Assembly (NCBI RefSeq): GCF_000801955.1
Contig: NZ_JSZO01000003.1
Coordinates: 1-64,000 of the forward strand
Length of the DNA stretch: 64,000 nt
From: Ralstonia sp. A12
GTDB taxonomy: Bacteria > Pseudomonadota > Gammaproteobacteria > Burkholderiales > Burkholderiaceae
Reading direction: 5' to 3'
Part shown: positions 1 through 7,745 of the stretch, in pieces
Numbering within the stretch: the stretch's first letter is position 1
Layout of the letters: each line of letters opens with the position of its first letter
Notes under the pieces: generated by a model
The model's input: only the letters and a program-made list of their open reading frames with translations
Told to the model about the DNA's origin: nothing
Database searches by the model: none
Translations under genes and position numbers: made by a program

Positions 1-30
1 TCGCCGCATCGGGCGCGCCTTTCTTTGCTG

Positions 31-56
31 ACTTTCTTTGGCAAGACAAAGAAAGT
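31..56. repeat. Inverted repeat at the left edge
   Basis: A perfect 10-base inverted repeat (ACTTTCTTTG, loop GCAAGA, CAAAGAAAGT) lies between the window edge and the stop of the next minus-strand gene. There is no T run beside it, so it is not a classic intrinsic terminator. It resembles intergenic hairpins I associate with Burkholderiales genomes, but that is from memory. No gene is visible in bases 1-108. Confidence 0.6.
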
Positions 57-108
57 GAGTCAGCCCCGGCAGGGGATGAAACAAGGGGGGCGCACCACAA
101 GAAACATT

Positions 109-876
109 TCAGGCACGCATGAACAGCCAGACCGTGAGGATGATGCCAACCACCACCACGAACCCGCGCAGCACCTTTTCCGGCAGCCGGTGCAGCAGCC
201 ACGCACCGGCAAACCCGCCCGCGATGCCGCCGATGCCCAGGGCCAGCACCGCCGCCCAGTTCACCTGTGGCGAGAACGCAAACACGGCCACCGCTGATGC
301 ATTCATCGTCATGGCGAGCACGTTCTTGGTCGCACCCGCCATGCGCACCTGTTGCCCAGCCACGGTGAGTGCCGCCAGCATCAGAAACCCGATCCCACCG
401 CCGAAGTAGCCCCCGTAGATGGCAATCGCAAACTGCGCGGTCGCCAACGCCGTGGTCGACATGCCGGACGCCGCGTGCAGCGGCTTGCGCCGGAAGCTGC
501 CCCATGCGAACACGCTGGTGGCAAACAGCACGAGATACGGCACGAGCTTGGCGAAGAACGAGGGCGGCGTCGCCAGCAGAAGCAACGCGCCAAGCACACC
601 ACCGATCAGACTGATGACGATGAGCTGCTTGAGCGAGAGATGATGCTCGCCGGCATCGACGCCGCCGGCCAGCTTGCGCCCGGCTATCGACGAGGTGATC
701 TGGCTGGGAAACAGCGCGATCGTCGAGGTCATGTTGGCGCCCAGCGGGTTGAGCCCCGCCAGCAGCAGCGCCGGAAACGTGATGAACGATCCACCGCCCG
801 CGAGGGCATTTTGCGCACCGGCATAGACGCCGGCCGCTGCAACGAGCAGGGCGGTGGAGAGCGAAAGCGTGGTCAT
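109..876 (-). CDS. TauE/SafE (TSUP) family membrane exporter
   Basis: A 255-residue polytopic inner-membrane protein. Members of this family are proposed to export sulfite, sulfonates or other small organosulfur anions. The two family signatures are visible as glycine-rich half-repeats: AGGGSFITFP at residues 26-35 and YGGYFGGGIG at 154-163. They match the internal duplication expected of the family, and the length is normal. Hydrophobic segments fill almost the whole chain. The start is the ATG at 876; no strong ribosome site precedes it. It lies 63 bases downstream of the ABC transporter gene on the same strand and may be cotranscribed. The substrate cannot be told from sequence. Confidence 0.85.
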   Translation of the reverse strand: MTTLSLSTALLVAAAGVYAGAQNALAGGGSFITFPALLLAGLNPLGANMTSTIALFPSQITSSIAGRKLAGGVDAGEHHLSLKQLIVISLIGGVLGALLLLATPPSFFAKLVPYLVLFATSVFAWGSFRRKPLHAASGMSTTALATAQFAIAIYGGYFGGGIGFLMLAALTVAGQQVRMAGATKNVLAMTMNASAVAVFAFSPQVNWAAVLALGIGGIAGGFAGAWLLHRLPEKVLRGFVVVVGIILTVWLFMRA

Positions 877-939
877 GAGAGAGGAGGTGGGCAGCCGAAA
901 TTACCGCGCATGGTAATGGAACGCCCGCGCTCGCGCTGG

Positions 940-2496
940 CTACCGGAGTGGGGTGCCGCCCCCGTGCCGGCGCAGCCCCCATTCGATGACCTCGAACACG
1001 CCTTGCACAAGCAGCGCCAGGACGGCGGCGGGGATGGCGCCTGCCAGCAGTGTTGCGCTGTCGTTGAGCGCGAGCCCGGTGGCAATGCGCTCGCCATAGC
1101 CGCCCGCGCCGATGAACGCGGCAATCGTCGCCGTGCCCACGCTGATGACGGCCGCCGTCTTGATGCCGGCCAGGATGACGGGCAGCGCCAAGGGCAAGTC
1201 CACCACGCGCGTGCGCTGCGCGGGTGTGAAGCCGAGCGCCAGCGCTGCATCGCGCAGGCCATCGGGCACCTGTTCCAGGCCGACGATGGTGTTGCGTACG
1301 ATGGGCAGCAGCGCGTACAACGCCAGCGCGATCAGCGCCGGCACCACGCCGATTGACCCGACGATCGGGATCAACATGGCCAGCAGCGCCAGTGACGGAA
1401 TCGTCTGCAGCACGCCCACCAAGGCAAGGATCGGTTGCTTGATCCGCCGTCGCGCGGCGGCCAGACCCAGCGGTACGCCGAGCACAATCGCAACGCCCGT
1501 TGAGATGCCGACCAGCGTGAGGTGCCGTTGCGTCAATCGCCCCAGGCCATCGGTCAGTTGCGCAAAGAACGCCCGGGCCGGCTTGGCGGCGGGCGCAGTG
1601 TGCTGGCCGGCGAGGAACTGACGCGCGACCTGCGAGAACGATTGGCCCTCCAGTTCGACCGCCGCATTCATCGCCACCATGTCGTCGCGCTGGATACGGC
1701 CGGTGAGTGCCGTGATGGCTTGCCATTGCGCGGCGTGCTTCTGTGCGGCGTCGCTGCGATAGAGCAGTACGGCGTCGTAGCGCGGGAAGACGTGTGCGGT
1801 GTCGTCGAGCACACGCAGGTGTTCGCGGCGGATCTTGGCGTCCGTCGAGTAGATGTCGATCACGTCGACTTGGCCTGCGCGCAGCGCGTCGTAGGCAACA
1901 CCGTGATCAAGGCCGGTTGGATGTTGCGGCAGCGCGTAGCGCGCGGCAATCGCCGGCCAGCCGTCGGCGCGACCGAGAAATTCGTGCGACAGGCCGAGGC
2001 GCAGCGCGGGGTGGGCGGCCAGATCGGCGAGTGTGCGGATGTGCTCGCGCTCGGCATCGGCCTCGCGCATGGCGAGCGCGTAGGTGTCTTCAAAGCCGAG
2101 TGGAACACCCGCGGCCAAGCCTATCGGCGCAAGCGCGCGGTTCACATCGGCCAGCAGCGCGGCTTGGTCCGGGTTGGCGGCTTGCGCTTGCGGCAGGTGG
2201 AGGATCTCGGCGGCGATGGTGCCGAGGTAATCGGGGTAGGCGTCGATGCTGCCGTTCTTGAGCGCCGCAAAGACGATGGCGGTATTGCCCAGGCCCGGCA
2301 CGTGTTCGGTGGGGCCGTGCGGGGTGGCAGTCTGCGTGAGGATTTCGCCCAGAACGTACGACTCGGTGAAGCGTTTGGAGCCGATGCGCAGCGGCTGCTC
2401 TGCAATTGCCGATGCGCTGTACGCCAGCCAGCCCAGCGCAAGCCACACAAGGCAACGCCGGAGGAGGGGACTACAGGTCAGTCGCCGTGTATCCAA
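940..2496 (-). CDS. Osmoprotectant-type ABC transporter, substrate-binding/permease fusion
   Basis: A 518-residue protein. An N-terminal signal or membrane segment is followed by an OpuAC/ProX-like quaternary-amine-binding domain (about residues 35-300; it opens with RIGSKRFTESYVLGEIL). The C-terminal half is a ProW/OpuCB-like permease of about five or six membrane spans, with the ATPase-contact loop near residue 420 (GLRDAALALGF). Such fusions import glycine betaine, choline or similar solutes with a separate ATPase. No ATPase gene lies next to it: the flanking genes are a TauE exporter and an HD-GYP protein. Its start overlaps the end of the upstream HD-GYP gene by 19 bases, so translation may be coupled. 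The solute is not determined. Confidence 0.85.
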   Translation of the reverse strand: MDTRRLTCSPLLRRCLVWLALGWLAYSASAIAEQPLRIGSKRFTESYVLGEILTQTATPHGPTEHVPGLGNTAIVFAALKNGSIDAYPDYLGTIAAEILHLPQAQAANPDQAALLADVNRALAPIGLAAGVPLGFEDTYALAMREADAEREHIRTLADLAAHPALRLGLSHEFLGRADGWPAIAARYALPQHPTGLDHGVAYDALRAGQVDVIDIYSTDAKIRREHLRVLDDTAHVFPRYDAVLLYRSDAAQKHAAQWQAITALTGRIQRDDMVAMNAAVELEGQSFSQVARQFLAGQHTAPAAKPARAFFAQLTDGLGRLTQRHLTLVGISTGVAIVLGVPLGLAAARRRIKQPILALVGVLQTIPSLALLAMLIPIVGSIGVVPALIALALYALLPIVRNTIVGLEQVPDGLRDAALALGFTPAQRTRVVDLPLALPVILAGIKTAAVISVGTATIAAFIGAGGYGERIATGLALNDSATLLAGAIPAAVLALLVQGVFEVIEWGLRRHGGGTPLR

Positions 2497-3680
2497 AGTT
2501 CGTTGAGGTCGGTCAGGCCCCAGTCACTGGGTTCTTCTCGTGAAACGATCTGGTCGCCGGTGTGCGCCAGATCGATGAGTTCGGGCGCAATCCGCGTGCC
2601 CGACGATATGGAGAAGAATACCTTGACCGTGGGCGTGAGCAACGCGCCCGGCATGTGTTGCATGACCACGGCCAGCCGCCCCGAGCGCAACCGCACCAGT
2701 GAGCCCACCGGATAGATGCCCACGCTCTTGACGAAGGCGTTGAACACCATCGGGTCGAAATGGTTGCCGCGCCATTCGACCATGCGCTGGATCGCGTAGG
2801 CGGCTTCCCACGCTTTCTTGTAGGGACGGTCGGAGGTGACCGCGTCATACACATCGCAGATGGCGCCCATACGTGCAAACAGCGAGATGCTCTCGCCGGC
2901 TAGCTTGTGTGGATAGCCCGTGCCGTCCATGCGCTCGTGATGGTGCAGGCAGACGTCGAGCGCGATGTCGCGCATGTCGGCATCGCCCACCAGGATGTCG
3001 TGCCCGGCCTGCGGGTGGACGACCACGGTGCGGAATTCATCGGCGGTGAGCGCCCCCGGCTTGTTCAGCACCTCGGGCGGGATGGCGATCTTGCCGATGT
3101 CGTGCAGCAGGCCGGCCAGGCCCGCGTCGCGCACCTCATCATCGGACAGACCGAGCTGGCGGCCGAGCGACACCATCAACGCGCATACCGCCACGGAATG
3201 CAGGAAGGTGTAGCGGTCTTTCGTCTTCAGGCGCGCGAGGCTGATCAGCGCGCTCGGGTGGCGGTCGACCGAACCGGAGATCGCCTCGACCAGCGGCAGC
3301 GCGTCGCGTGCTTCAATGGTGCGGCCCATGCGGGCGTCCGCAAACATGGCTTTGACGGCAACTTCTGCCTTGCTGATCAGGCGCCCGGCGCGGCGCATTT
3401 CTTCCGCGTACGTGACCGGGCGCGGCGTAATGCCGGCGTCCGGTTGCGCGGACGGCGGGCTGGGTGGTGCGGGTGGTGCAGCGTTGGCTGCGGCCACATC
3501 GGTGCCGCATGCGGTGTCGATCCAGACTTCTCGGATGCCGCTGGTCCGCAGGCGTTGCAACTGGGCGGAATCTTCAACGCGAAAGCGGGCCCGCCAGAAC
3601 GGGTGGTCCAGCCACGAGCCGACAAATTCCTCCAGATACATTCCCACCCGCAGGTGTTCGATGGCGATGCGCTTGCGCAT
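2478..3680 (-). CDS. HD-GYP cyclic-di-GMP phosphodiesterase with DUF3391 domain
   Basis: A 400-residue cytoplasmic protein predicted to hydrolyse cyclic-di-GMP. An N-terminal DUF3391 domain (about residues 1-100, starting MRKRIAIEHLRVGMYLEEF) precedes an HD-GYP domain. The metal-site motifs are intact: H161, HD at 193-194 in LLHDIGKI, and HHERMDGTGYP at 247-257. The frame stays open upstream to 3965, but DUF3391 proteins characteristically begin with this sequence, so I place the start at 3680. The ribosome site is weak. The end overlaps the start of the ABC transporter gene by 19 bases. It should promote motility over biofilm, as family members do; the local target is unknown. Confidence 0.9.
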   Translation of the reverse strand: MRKRIAIEHLRVGMYLEEFVGSWLDHPFWRARFRVEDSAQLQRLRTSGIREVWIDTACGTDVAAANAAPPAPPSPPSAQPDAGITPRPVTYAEEMRRAGRLISKAEVAVKAMFADARMGRTIEARDALPLVEAISGSVDRHPSALISLARLKTKDRYTFLHSVAVCALMVSLGRQLGLSDDEVRDAGLAGLLHDIGKIAIPPEVLNKPGALTADEFRTVVVHPQAGHDILVGDADMRDIALDVCLHHHERMDGTGYPHKLAGESISLFARMGAICDVYDAVTSDRPYKKAWEAAYAIQRMVEWRGNHFDPMVFNAFVKSVGIYPVGSLVRLRSGRLAVVMQHMPGALLTPTVKVFFSISSGTRIAPELIDLAHTGDQIVSREEPSDWGLTDLNELWIHGD

Positions 3681-3930
3681 GTTGGTGTCCAGACAATCGG
3701 ATGCCTTGGCAGGGCACGTCCTATGCAGCGGGCGCAAGGGGACGCTGCTGTGCCAATGGTTGCCATTCATCATATCGGACGCAGCGGGCGCGGCTTGAGG
3801 GGGAAAGCCCGGTGATACCGGGTGCGACCGCGCGAAACAAGGCTGTGCAGCAAACACGCCTTGGTATGTATGCGTGACGTGGCAAAGATGACGCCGCACG
3901 CATGATTTGGTCGCGGAAAGACGGCGGCCA

Positions 3931-3959
3931 AAAAATAAGGCGGCCAGAAAAGGCCGCCT
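3931..3959 (-). terminator. Intrinsic terminator for the DPYTDG-repeat gene
   Basis: An 8-base-pair GC-rich stem (AGGCGGCC / GGCCGCCT, six-base loop). On the minus strand it is followed by TTATTTTTT. It lies about 75 bases past the stop of the repeat-protein gene. Confidence 0.8.
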
Positions 3960-4034
3960 CATCAAACCGGCACCGGCGCCGCGTGGGCGCCTGGCATCGG
4001 GGAGGGAGATGAATCAGGGGTGATGCAGACGGGC

Positions 4035-4307
4035 TTACTGGCCGTCGGTGAACGGGTCAGCCTTGCCGACCAGGGCGCCGTCCGTGTACGGATCAGCCTT
4101 GCGCAGTTGGCCATCGGTGTACGGATCGGCCTTGCGCAGGGCACCGTCGGTGTACGGGTCAGCCTTGCGAGCGCCATCGGTGTACGGGTCGCCCTTGGTG
4201 ACGGCCTGGCCATTGGTGTACGGGTCTTTGCCCTGCACGCCGGCAGCGAAGGCGGGCACGGCGGCAATAGCGATCAGCGAGGCGAGAAGCAGGTTCTTGG
4301 TCTTCAT
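4035..4307 (-). CDS. Secreted DPYTDG-repeat protein of unknown function
   Basis: A 90-residue protein. Residues 1-21 form a clean signal peptide (MKTKNLLLASL, cleavage near AFAA). The rest is almost entirely six tandem units of 10-12 residues built on the core K-A-D-P-Y-T-D-G, with variants DPYTNG first and DPFTDG last. The unit is rich in Asp, Tyr and Gly and runs to the stop codon, with no other domain. The start at 4307 is chosen because it opens the signal peptide; an upstream in-frame ATG at 4379 would put 24 unlikely residues before it. I do not recognise a characterised family. Surface-exposed, cation-binding or wall-associated roles are guesses. It has its own terminator. Confidence 0.8.
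   Translation of the reverse strand: MKTKNLLLASLIAIAAVPAFAAGVQGKDPYTNGQAVTKGDPYTDGARKADPYTDGALRKADPYTDGQLRKADPYTDGALVGKADPFTDGQ
4038..4229 (-). repeat. Six in-frame repeats of about 33 bases
   Basis: Six degenerate direct repeats, each encoding K-A-D-P-Y-T-D-G plus a short linker (A/Q-L-R or similar). The bases are well conserved (GTGTACGG and TCAGCCTTG recur on the plus strand), so the array could expand or contract by slippage. Confidence 0.9.
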
Positions 4308-4715
4308 GATGGACTCCACAACAGGGGGGTGAGCATTGCTACAGGGCAGATTCGCTGCAGTGCAGTAACGCGATGGCATAAGCTTAGTCGTTGCTTGGGC
4401 GGTAAAAAAGAGGTTCTATTAAACTCTTTGTTCAAAAAACACGAACAATTGTGCTGCCTCAAGCACCACAATCCGCACATAAGTCATTGATATGACACAT
4501 GAATATGCGATGCGGGATAACCCTAATGCGAACATCAGACGGTGCCACCTGGAAAAAAATTCCGGCCGTGGGTGCGACAGATTGTTGCGTCGCATTACAA
4601 ACCTGGGGATTCCCCCTCCCCCCAGTAGGGCGGTCTGCCACTAAACATTCCACGCGAACGGTCGTTGAAGCAGGTGTGGGCGACGCTTTCCGCCCCTGCT
4701 GCAAGGAAGACCATC
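4308..4715. other. Intergenic region between divergent genes
   Basis: About 400 bases without a convincing gene. The stretch around 4380-4520 is AT-rich compared with the window and probably holds the promoters of the DPYTDG gene (leftward) and the 4716 gene (rightward). I could not fix a promoter with confidence. Confidence 0.5.
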
Positions 4716-5522
4716 ATGACCATCACCACTGCTTCCATCGCCCGTTTCGAGATCGACGGCGCCGCTTATCAGGCGAGGCTGTTTGCCATGCCGTTTCACG
4801 TGCCGGAAAACGGCCGTGTGCGTGCGCATGCGGTCGGGCGCCCGGAGATGCCGTTCGGTGGCGTGCATGTGCTCGCCCGATGGCTGGAGGCGCGTGTGCT
4901 GCCCGAAGGCGTGGGCCTGGTGATGGCGGATCGCCTGTTCTCGCACGGCGCGGTGGAGCAATGGTCGGGTGCCGACGGCGCGCGCGCGGCCAAGGTGCTG
5001 TCGCAGGTGGCACTGGGCAGCAAGAACAGCCACCGCCTGTGGCGCAATACCGTGGCGGGCGGCTTTCGTGACGAGACGGCGTTCTTTCTGGGCGCCGCCT
5101 TCGTGCAGACCGATGCCGCCGTCGACGACGTCCGCCTGCTGGGCGATCTGATTCCTGCTGCTGAATGGTCGGGCGTGGCCGATGCCGCGTCGACCATGAT
5201 GGGCCTGCACCTGTATCGCCCTGAAGAGCCCGAGACCCTGGTCGATTGCGCGCTGCTGGCGCCGTCCTGGACGGAAGCCGCGGTGGAGCGCGCCGACGGC
5301 TATCGCGCGCTGACGCTGCTGCATTCCTTTACCGAAGACGACGAGGACATCCACGTCGATATCGAGCTGCTGCCGCCGGGCCAGGTCGTGCTGCAGGTGG
5401 AGTCGTGTTCGACGCGTTTCTCGGCACGCTTCGATCCTGCACTGCTGGGCCGCGACATGACCGATGCGCTGCTGCGCGACGCGCTCGCCCTGCAGCACGG
5501 CGTACCTGCCAATCTGCACTGA
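4716..5522 (+). CDS. Protein of unknown function
   Basis: A 268-residue protein without signal peptide or membrane span, so probably cytoplasmic. The start at 4716 is supported by AAGGAAGA five bases upstream; the open frame begins 51 bases earlier without such a site. Codon use matches its neighbours. The sequence is acidic toward the C terminus (FTEDDEDIHVDIELLPPG) and has no motif I can assign to a family. It stands alone between divergent and parallel genes, so context adds little. Confidence 0.75.
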   Translation: MTITTASIARFEIDGAAYQARLFAMPFHVPENGRVRAHAVGRPEMPFGGVHVLARWLEARVLPEGVGLVMADRLFSHGAVEQWSGADGARAAKVLSQVALGSKNSHRLWRNTVAGGFRDETAFFLGAAFVQTDAAVDDVRLLGDLIPAAEWSGVADAASTMMGLHLYRPEEPETLVDCALLAPSWTEAAVERADGYRALTLLHSFTEDDEDIHVDIELLPPGQVVLQVESCSTRFSARFDPALLGRDMTDALLRDALALQHGVPANLH

Positions 5523-5661
5523 TCGGCGCTGACCCCGCCAGCAAGCTTGCGCTTGCCTTGCGCGCCTGCCGGGTCTGCGGCACAGCGCCCGCACTTGGGC
5601 GCATCATCGCGACTTTCTTTCCTCATGCGCCGCCGCCTGCCTGGGCCTGCGGCGCGTTCGC

Positions 5662-6843
5662 ATGCCTGCCTTTGCCGTCATTCTTTCCACGTTGGCGCTC
5701 GATGCCATGGGCGTCGGGCTCATCATGCCCATCCTGCCGAGCCTGCTGCGCGAGCTCGATCACACCGGCGACATCGCCTTTGAATTCGGTTTACTGATCG
5801 CCGCGTATGCGGCCATGCAGTTCCTGTTCGCGCCGATCCTGGGGGCGCTGGCGGACCGCTTCGGGCGCCGGCCCGTGCTGCTGGTGTCACTGGCCGGCGC
5901 GGCGATCGACTATCTCGTGATGGCGCTGTCGCCGCATGCGTGGGTGCTCTACCTGGGGCGCGTGGTGGCAGGCATTACAGGGGCCAACTACGCCGTGGGG
6001 ACGGCCTATATTGCCGACATCACCGCACCGGCTGACCGCGCGCGCCGCTATGGGCTGATGAATGCGTGCTTTGGCCTGGGCTTCATTGCCGGGCCAGCAC
6101 TGGGCGGCCTGCTGGGGGATTGGTGGCTGCGCGCGCCGTTTCTGCTGGCGGCGGTACTCAACGGCGTCAACTTCCTGATCGCGTGTGTGGCGTTGCCGGA
6201 GTCACGCCGTGCCGAGCGCGCGCCGTTTGCCTGGCGCACGCTGCTGCCCGTGCAGTCGCTGTTGCGCGTGGCGCGTGTGCCCACGCTGCTGCCGTTTCTG
6301 ATCGTGCTGGCCATCATCGAGATCGTCGGGCAGATTCCGCAGACGCTGTGGGTGATCCACGGTGAAGCGCGTTTCGGCTGGGATACGCGTGCGGCCGGCC
6401 TATCGCTGGCGGCCTATGGACTGATGCATGCGCTGTCGCAGGCGTTCCTGACCGGGCCGATTGCGCGCGCTGTGGGCGAGCGCCGCGCCGTGGTGTTGAG
6501 CGTGATGATGGACATTGCCGGCTTTGCGGCGATGGCGTGGATCAGCGCCGGCTGGATGGTCTATCCGACCATGGTGCTGCTGTGCATGGCCGAGATCGGC
6601 ATGCCCGCGCTGCAGGCAATGTTGTCGCGCCAGGTGAGTGAACACGAGCAGGGCGAGTTGCAGGGCGCTTTGGCCAGCATGGCCAGTGTTGCCGCCATGA
6701 TCGGGCCGCTGGCGGCCACCGCAGTCTATGCGGCCACCGCGCAGGTCTGGTCCGGCTCAGTCTGGCTGCTGGGCGCCGTGCTCAACGGCTTCTGCCTCAT
6801 CGTGCTGATGCAGCGTGCGGCCCGGCGCGCCGTTGAGGCATAG
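5662..6843 (+). CDS. TetA-like MFS drug efflux protein
   Basis: A 393-residue, 12-span major facilitator protein. Motif A is intact at GALADRFGRRP (residues 61-71), and the opening LDAMGVGLIMPILPSLLREL matches the Tet(A)/Tet(C) class of drug:proton antiporters. The length is also typical (about 390-400). It probably exports a hydrophobic drug. Tetracycline is possible, but no tetR repressor lies beside it, and chromosomal relatives are often not true tetracycline determinants. The start is the ATG at 5662 with a weak ribosome site. Confidence 0.8.
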   Translation: MPAFAVILSTLALDAMGVGLIMPILPSLLRELDHTGDIAFEFGLLIAAYAAMQFLFAPILGALADRFGRRPVLLVSLAGAAIDYLVMALSPHAWVLYLGRVVAGITGANYAVGTAYIADITAPADRARRYGLMNACFGLGFIAGPALGGLLGDWWLRAPFLLAAVLNGVNFLIACVALPESRRAERAPFAWRTLLPVQSLLRVARVPTLLPFLIVLAIIEIVGQIPQTLWVIHGEARFGWDTRAAGLSLAAYGLMHALSQAFLTGPIARAVGERRAVVLSVMMDIAGFAAMAWISAGWMVYPTMVLLCMAEIGMPALQAMLSRQVSEHEQGELQGALASMASVAAMIGPLAATAVYAATAQVWSGSVWLLGAVLNGFCLIVLMQRAARRAVEA

Positions 6844-6870
6844 CGCGCCAGGGCTGGCCGGGGTTTGCGT

Positions 6871-7677
6871 TTACTTGGCGGCCGGCACGTTCCACGGATA
6901 CGCCAGCCACACATCGAAGCGCTTGGCGAACTCACCGCTCTCCATGGTCTGCCGCAGCCACTGGTCGACGAAGTTCTTGAACACCACGTCGCGCGGCAGC
7001 AGGTAGGCCTTCTCCGAAAAATCGAACGGCGCCTCCGGGTGCACGGCGCACAGTTCCGGGTGCAGCTTCTGCTGCAGCTTGGTTTCCACCGCGTCGGTCA
7101 TCATCAGGTCGGCACGCCCGGCGACGATCTCGTTGAAGATCGTCACGTTGTCCGGATACACGCGGATCTGCGCCTGCTTCAACTGCGCGCGGGCAAATTT
7201 CTCGTTGGTGCCGCCCGGGTTGACGATGGCGCGCACGTTCGGTTGGTCGATCTGCGCCAGTGTCTGGAACTTGGCCTGGTTCTCGCAGCGCGTGATCGGC
7301 GTCTTGCCGTCGCGCTGATACGGGATGGAGTAGAACGCCTTCTTCTGCCGATCCAGCGTGACAGACACGCCGCTCATGGCGATGTCGTAGCGGTCGGCCG
7401 CAAAGTCCTGCATCAGCGTCGACCACGTGGTCGGCACCACTTCCAGCTTCACGCCCAGCGCGCGGGCCAGTTGCTCGCCCATCTCCACGTCCAGGCCGAT
7501 GAAGTGGCCATCGGCGGGGTTCTTGTAGCTGAAGGGTTTGTAGTCGCCGGTGGTGCCGACGCGCAGCGTGCCGCGGGCGATGATCTCGTCGAGACGGTTG
7601 GTGGTTTGCGCCACGACTGGCGCAGCGAGGCAGGCGCACAGCAGCAGCGTGCCGGTGCGGATGAAGCGGTTGAGCAT
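6871..7677 (-). CDS. pheC: Periplasmic cyclohexadienyl dehydratase
   Basis: A 268-residue protein with a signal peptide (cleavage near VVAQ) and a type-II periplasmic binding-protein fold. It would normally be called an amino-acid ABC binding protein. However, the runs TTGDYKPFSY, IPYQRDGKTPIT, NPGGTNEKFARA, DNVTIF, ADLMMTDA and LHPELCAVHP match, as I recall it, the Pseudomonas aeruginosa PheC enzyme. PheC converts prephenate or arogenate to phenylpyruvate or phenylalanine in the periplasm. No ABC permease or ATPase is adjacent, which supports an enzyme over a transporter part. The start at 7677 is preferred over 7689 because GGGAGA lies six bases before it. Confidence 0.85.
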   Translation of the reverse strand: MLNRFIRTGTLLLCACLAAPVVAQTTNRLDEIIARGTLRVGTTGDYKPFSYKNPADGHFIGLDVEMGEQLARALGVKLEVVPTTWSTLMQDFAADRYDIAMSGVSVTLDRQKKAFYSIPYQRDGKTPITRCENQAKFQTLAQIDQPNVRAIVNPGGTNEKFARAQLKQAQIRVYPDNVTIFNEIVAGRADLMMTDAVETKLQQKLHPELCAVHPEAPFDFSEKAYLLPRDVVFKNFVDQWLRQTMESGEFAKRFDVWLAYPWNVPAAK

Positions 7678-7697
7678 GGAGTCTCCCATCTGAGCAA

Positions 7698-7731
7698 TGA
7701 AAAAGGCGCGGCCGCTGTGGCGCCGCGCCTT
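7698..7731 (-). terminator. Intrinsic terminator for the M20 amidohydrolase gene
   Basis: A perfect 10-base-pair stem (AAGGCGCGGC / GCCGCGCCTT, nine-base loop) at 7703-7731. On the minus strand it ends in a run of five T. It lies 15 bases past the 7746 stop and separates that gene from pheC. Confidence 0.9.
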
Positions 7732-7745
7732 GTGGGGTCAGCGGC

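Noticed and set aside
4038-4229. Possible CRISPR array in the repeated stretch
   Set aside because: The repeats are contiguous, about 33 bases, without unique spacers, and encode an in-frame peptide repeat.
6871-7677. Amino-acid ABC transporter binding protein
   Set aside because: The sequence fits PheC more closely and there are no transporter partner genes nearby.
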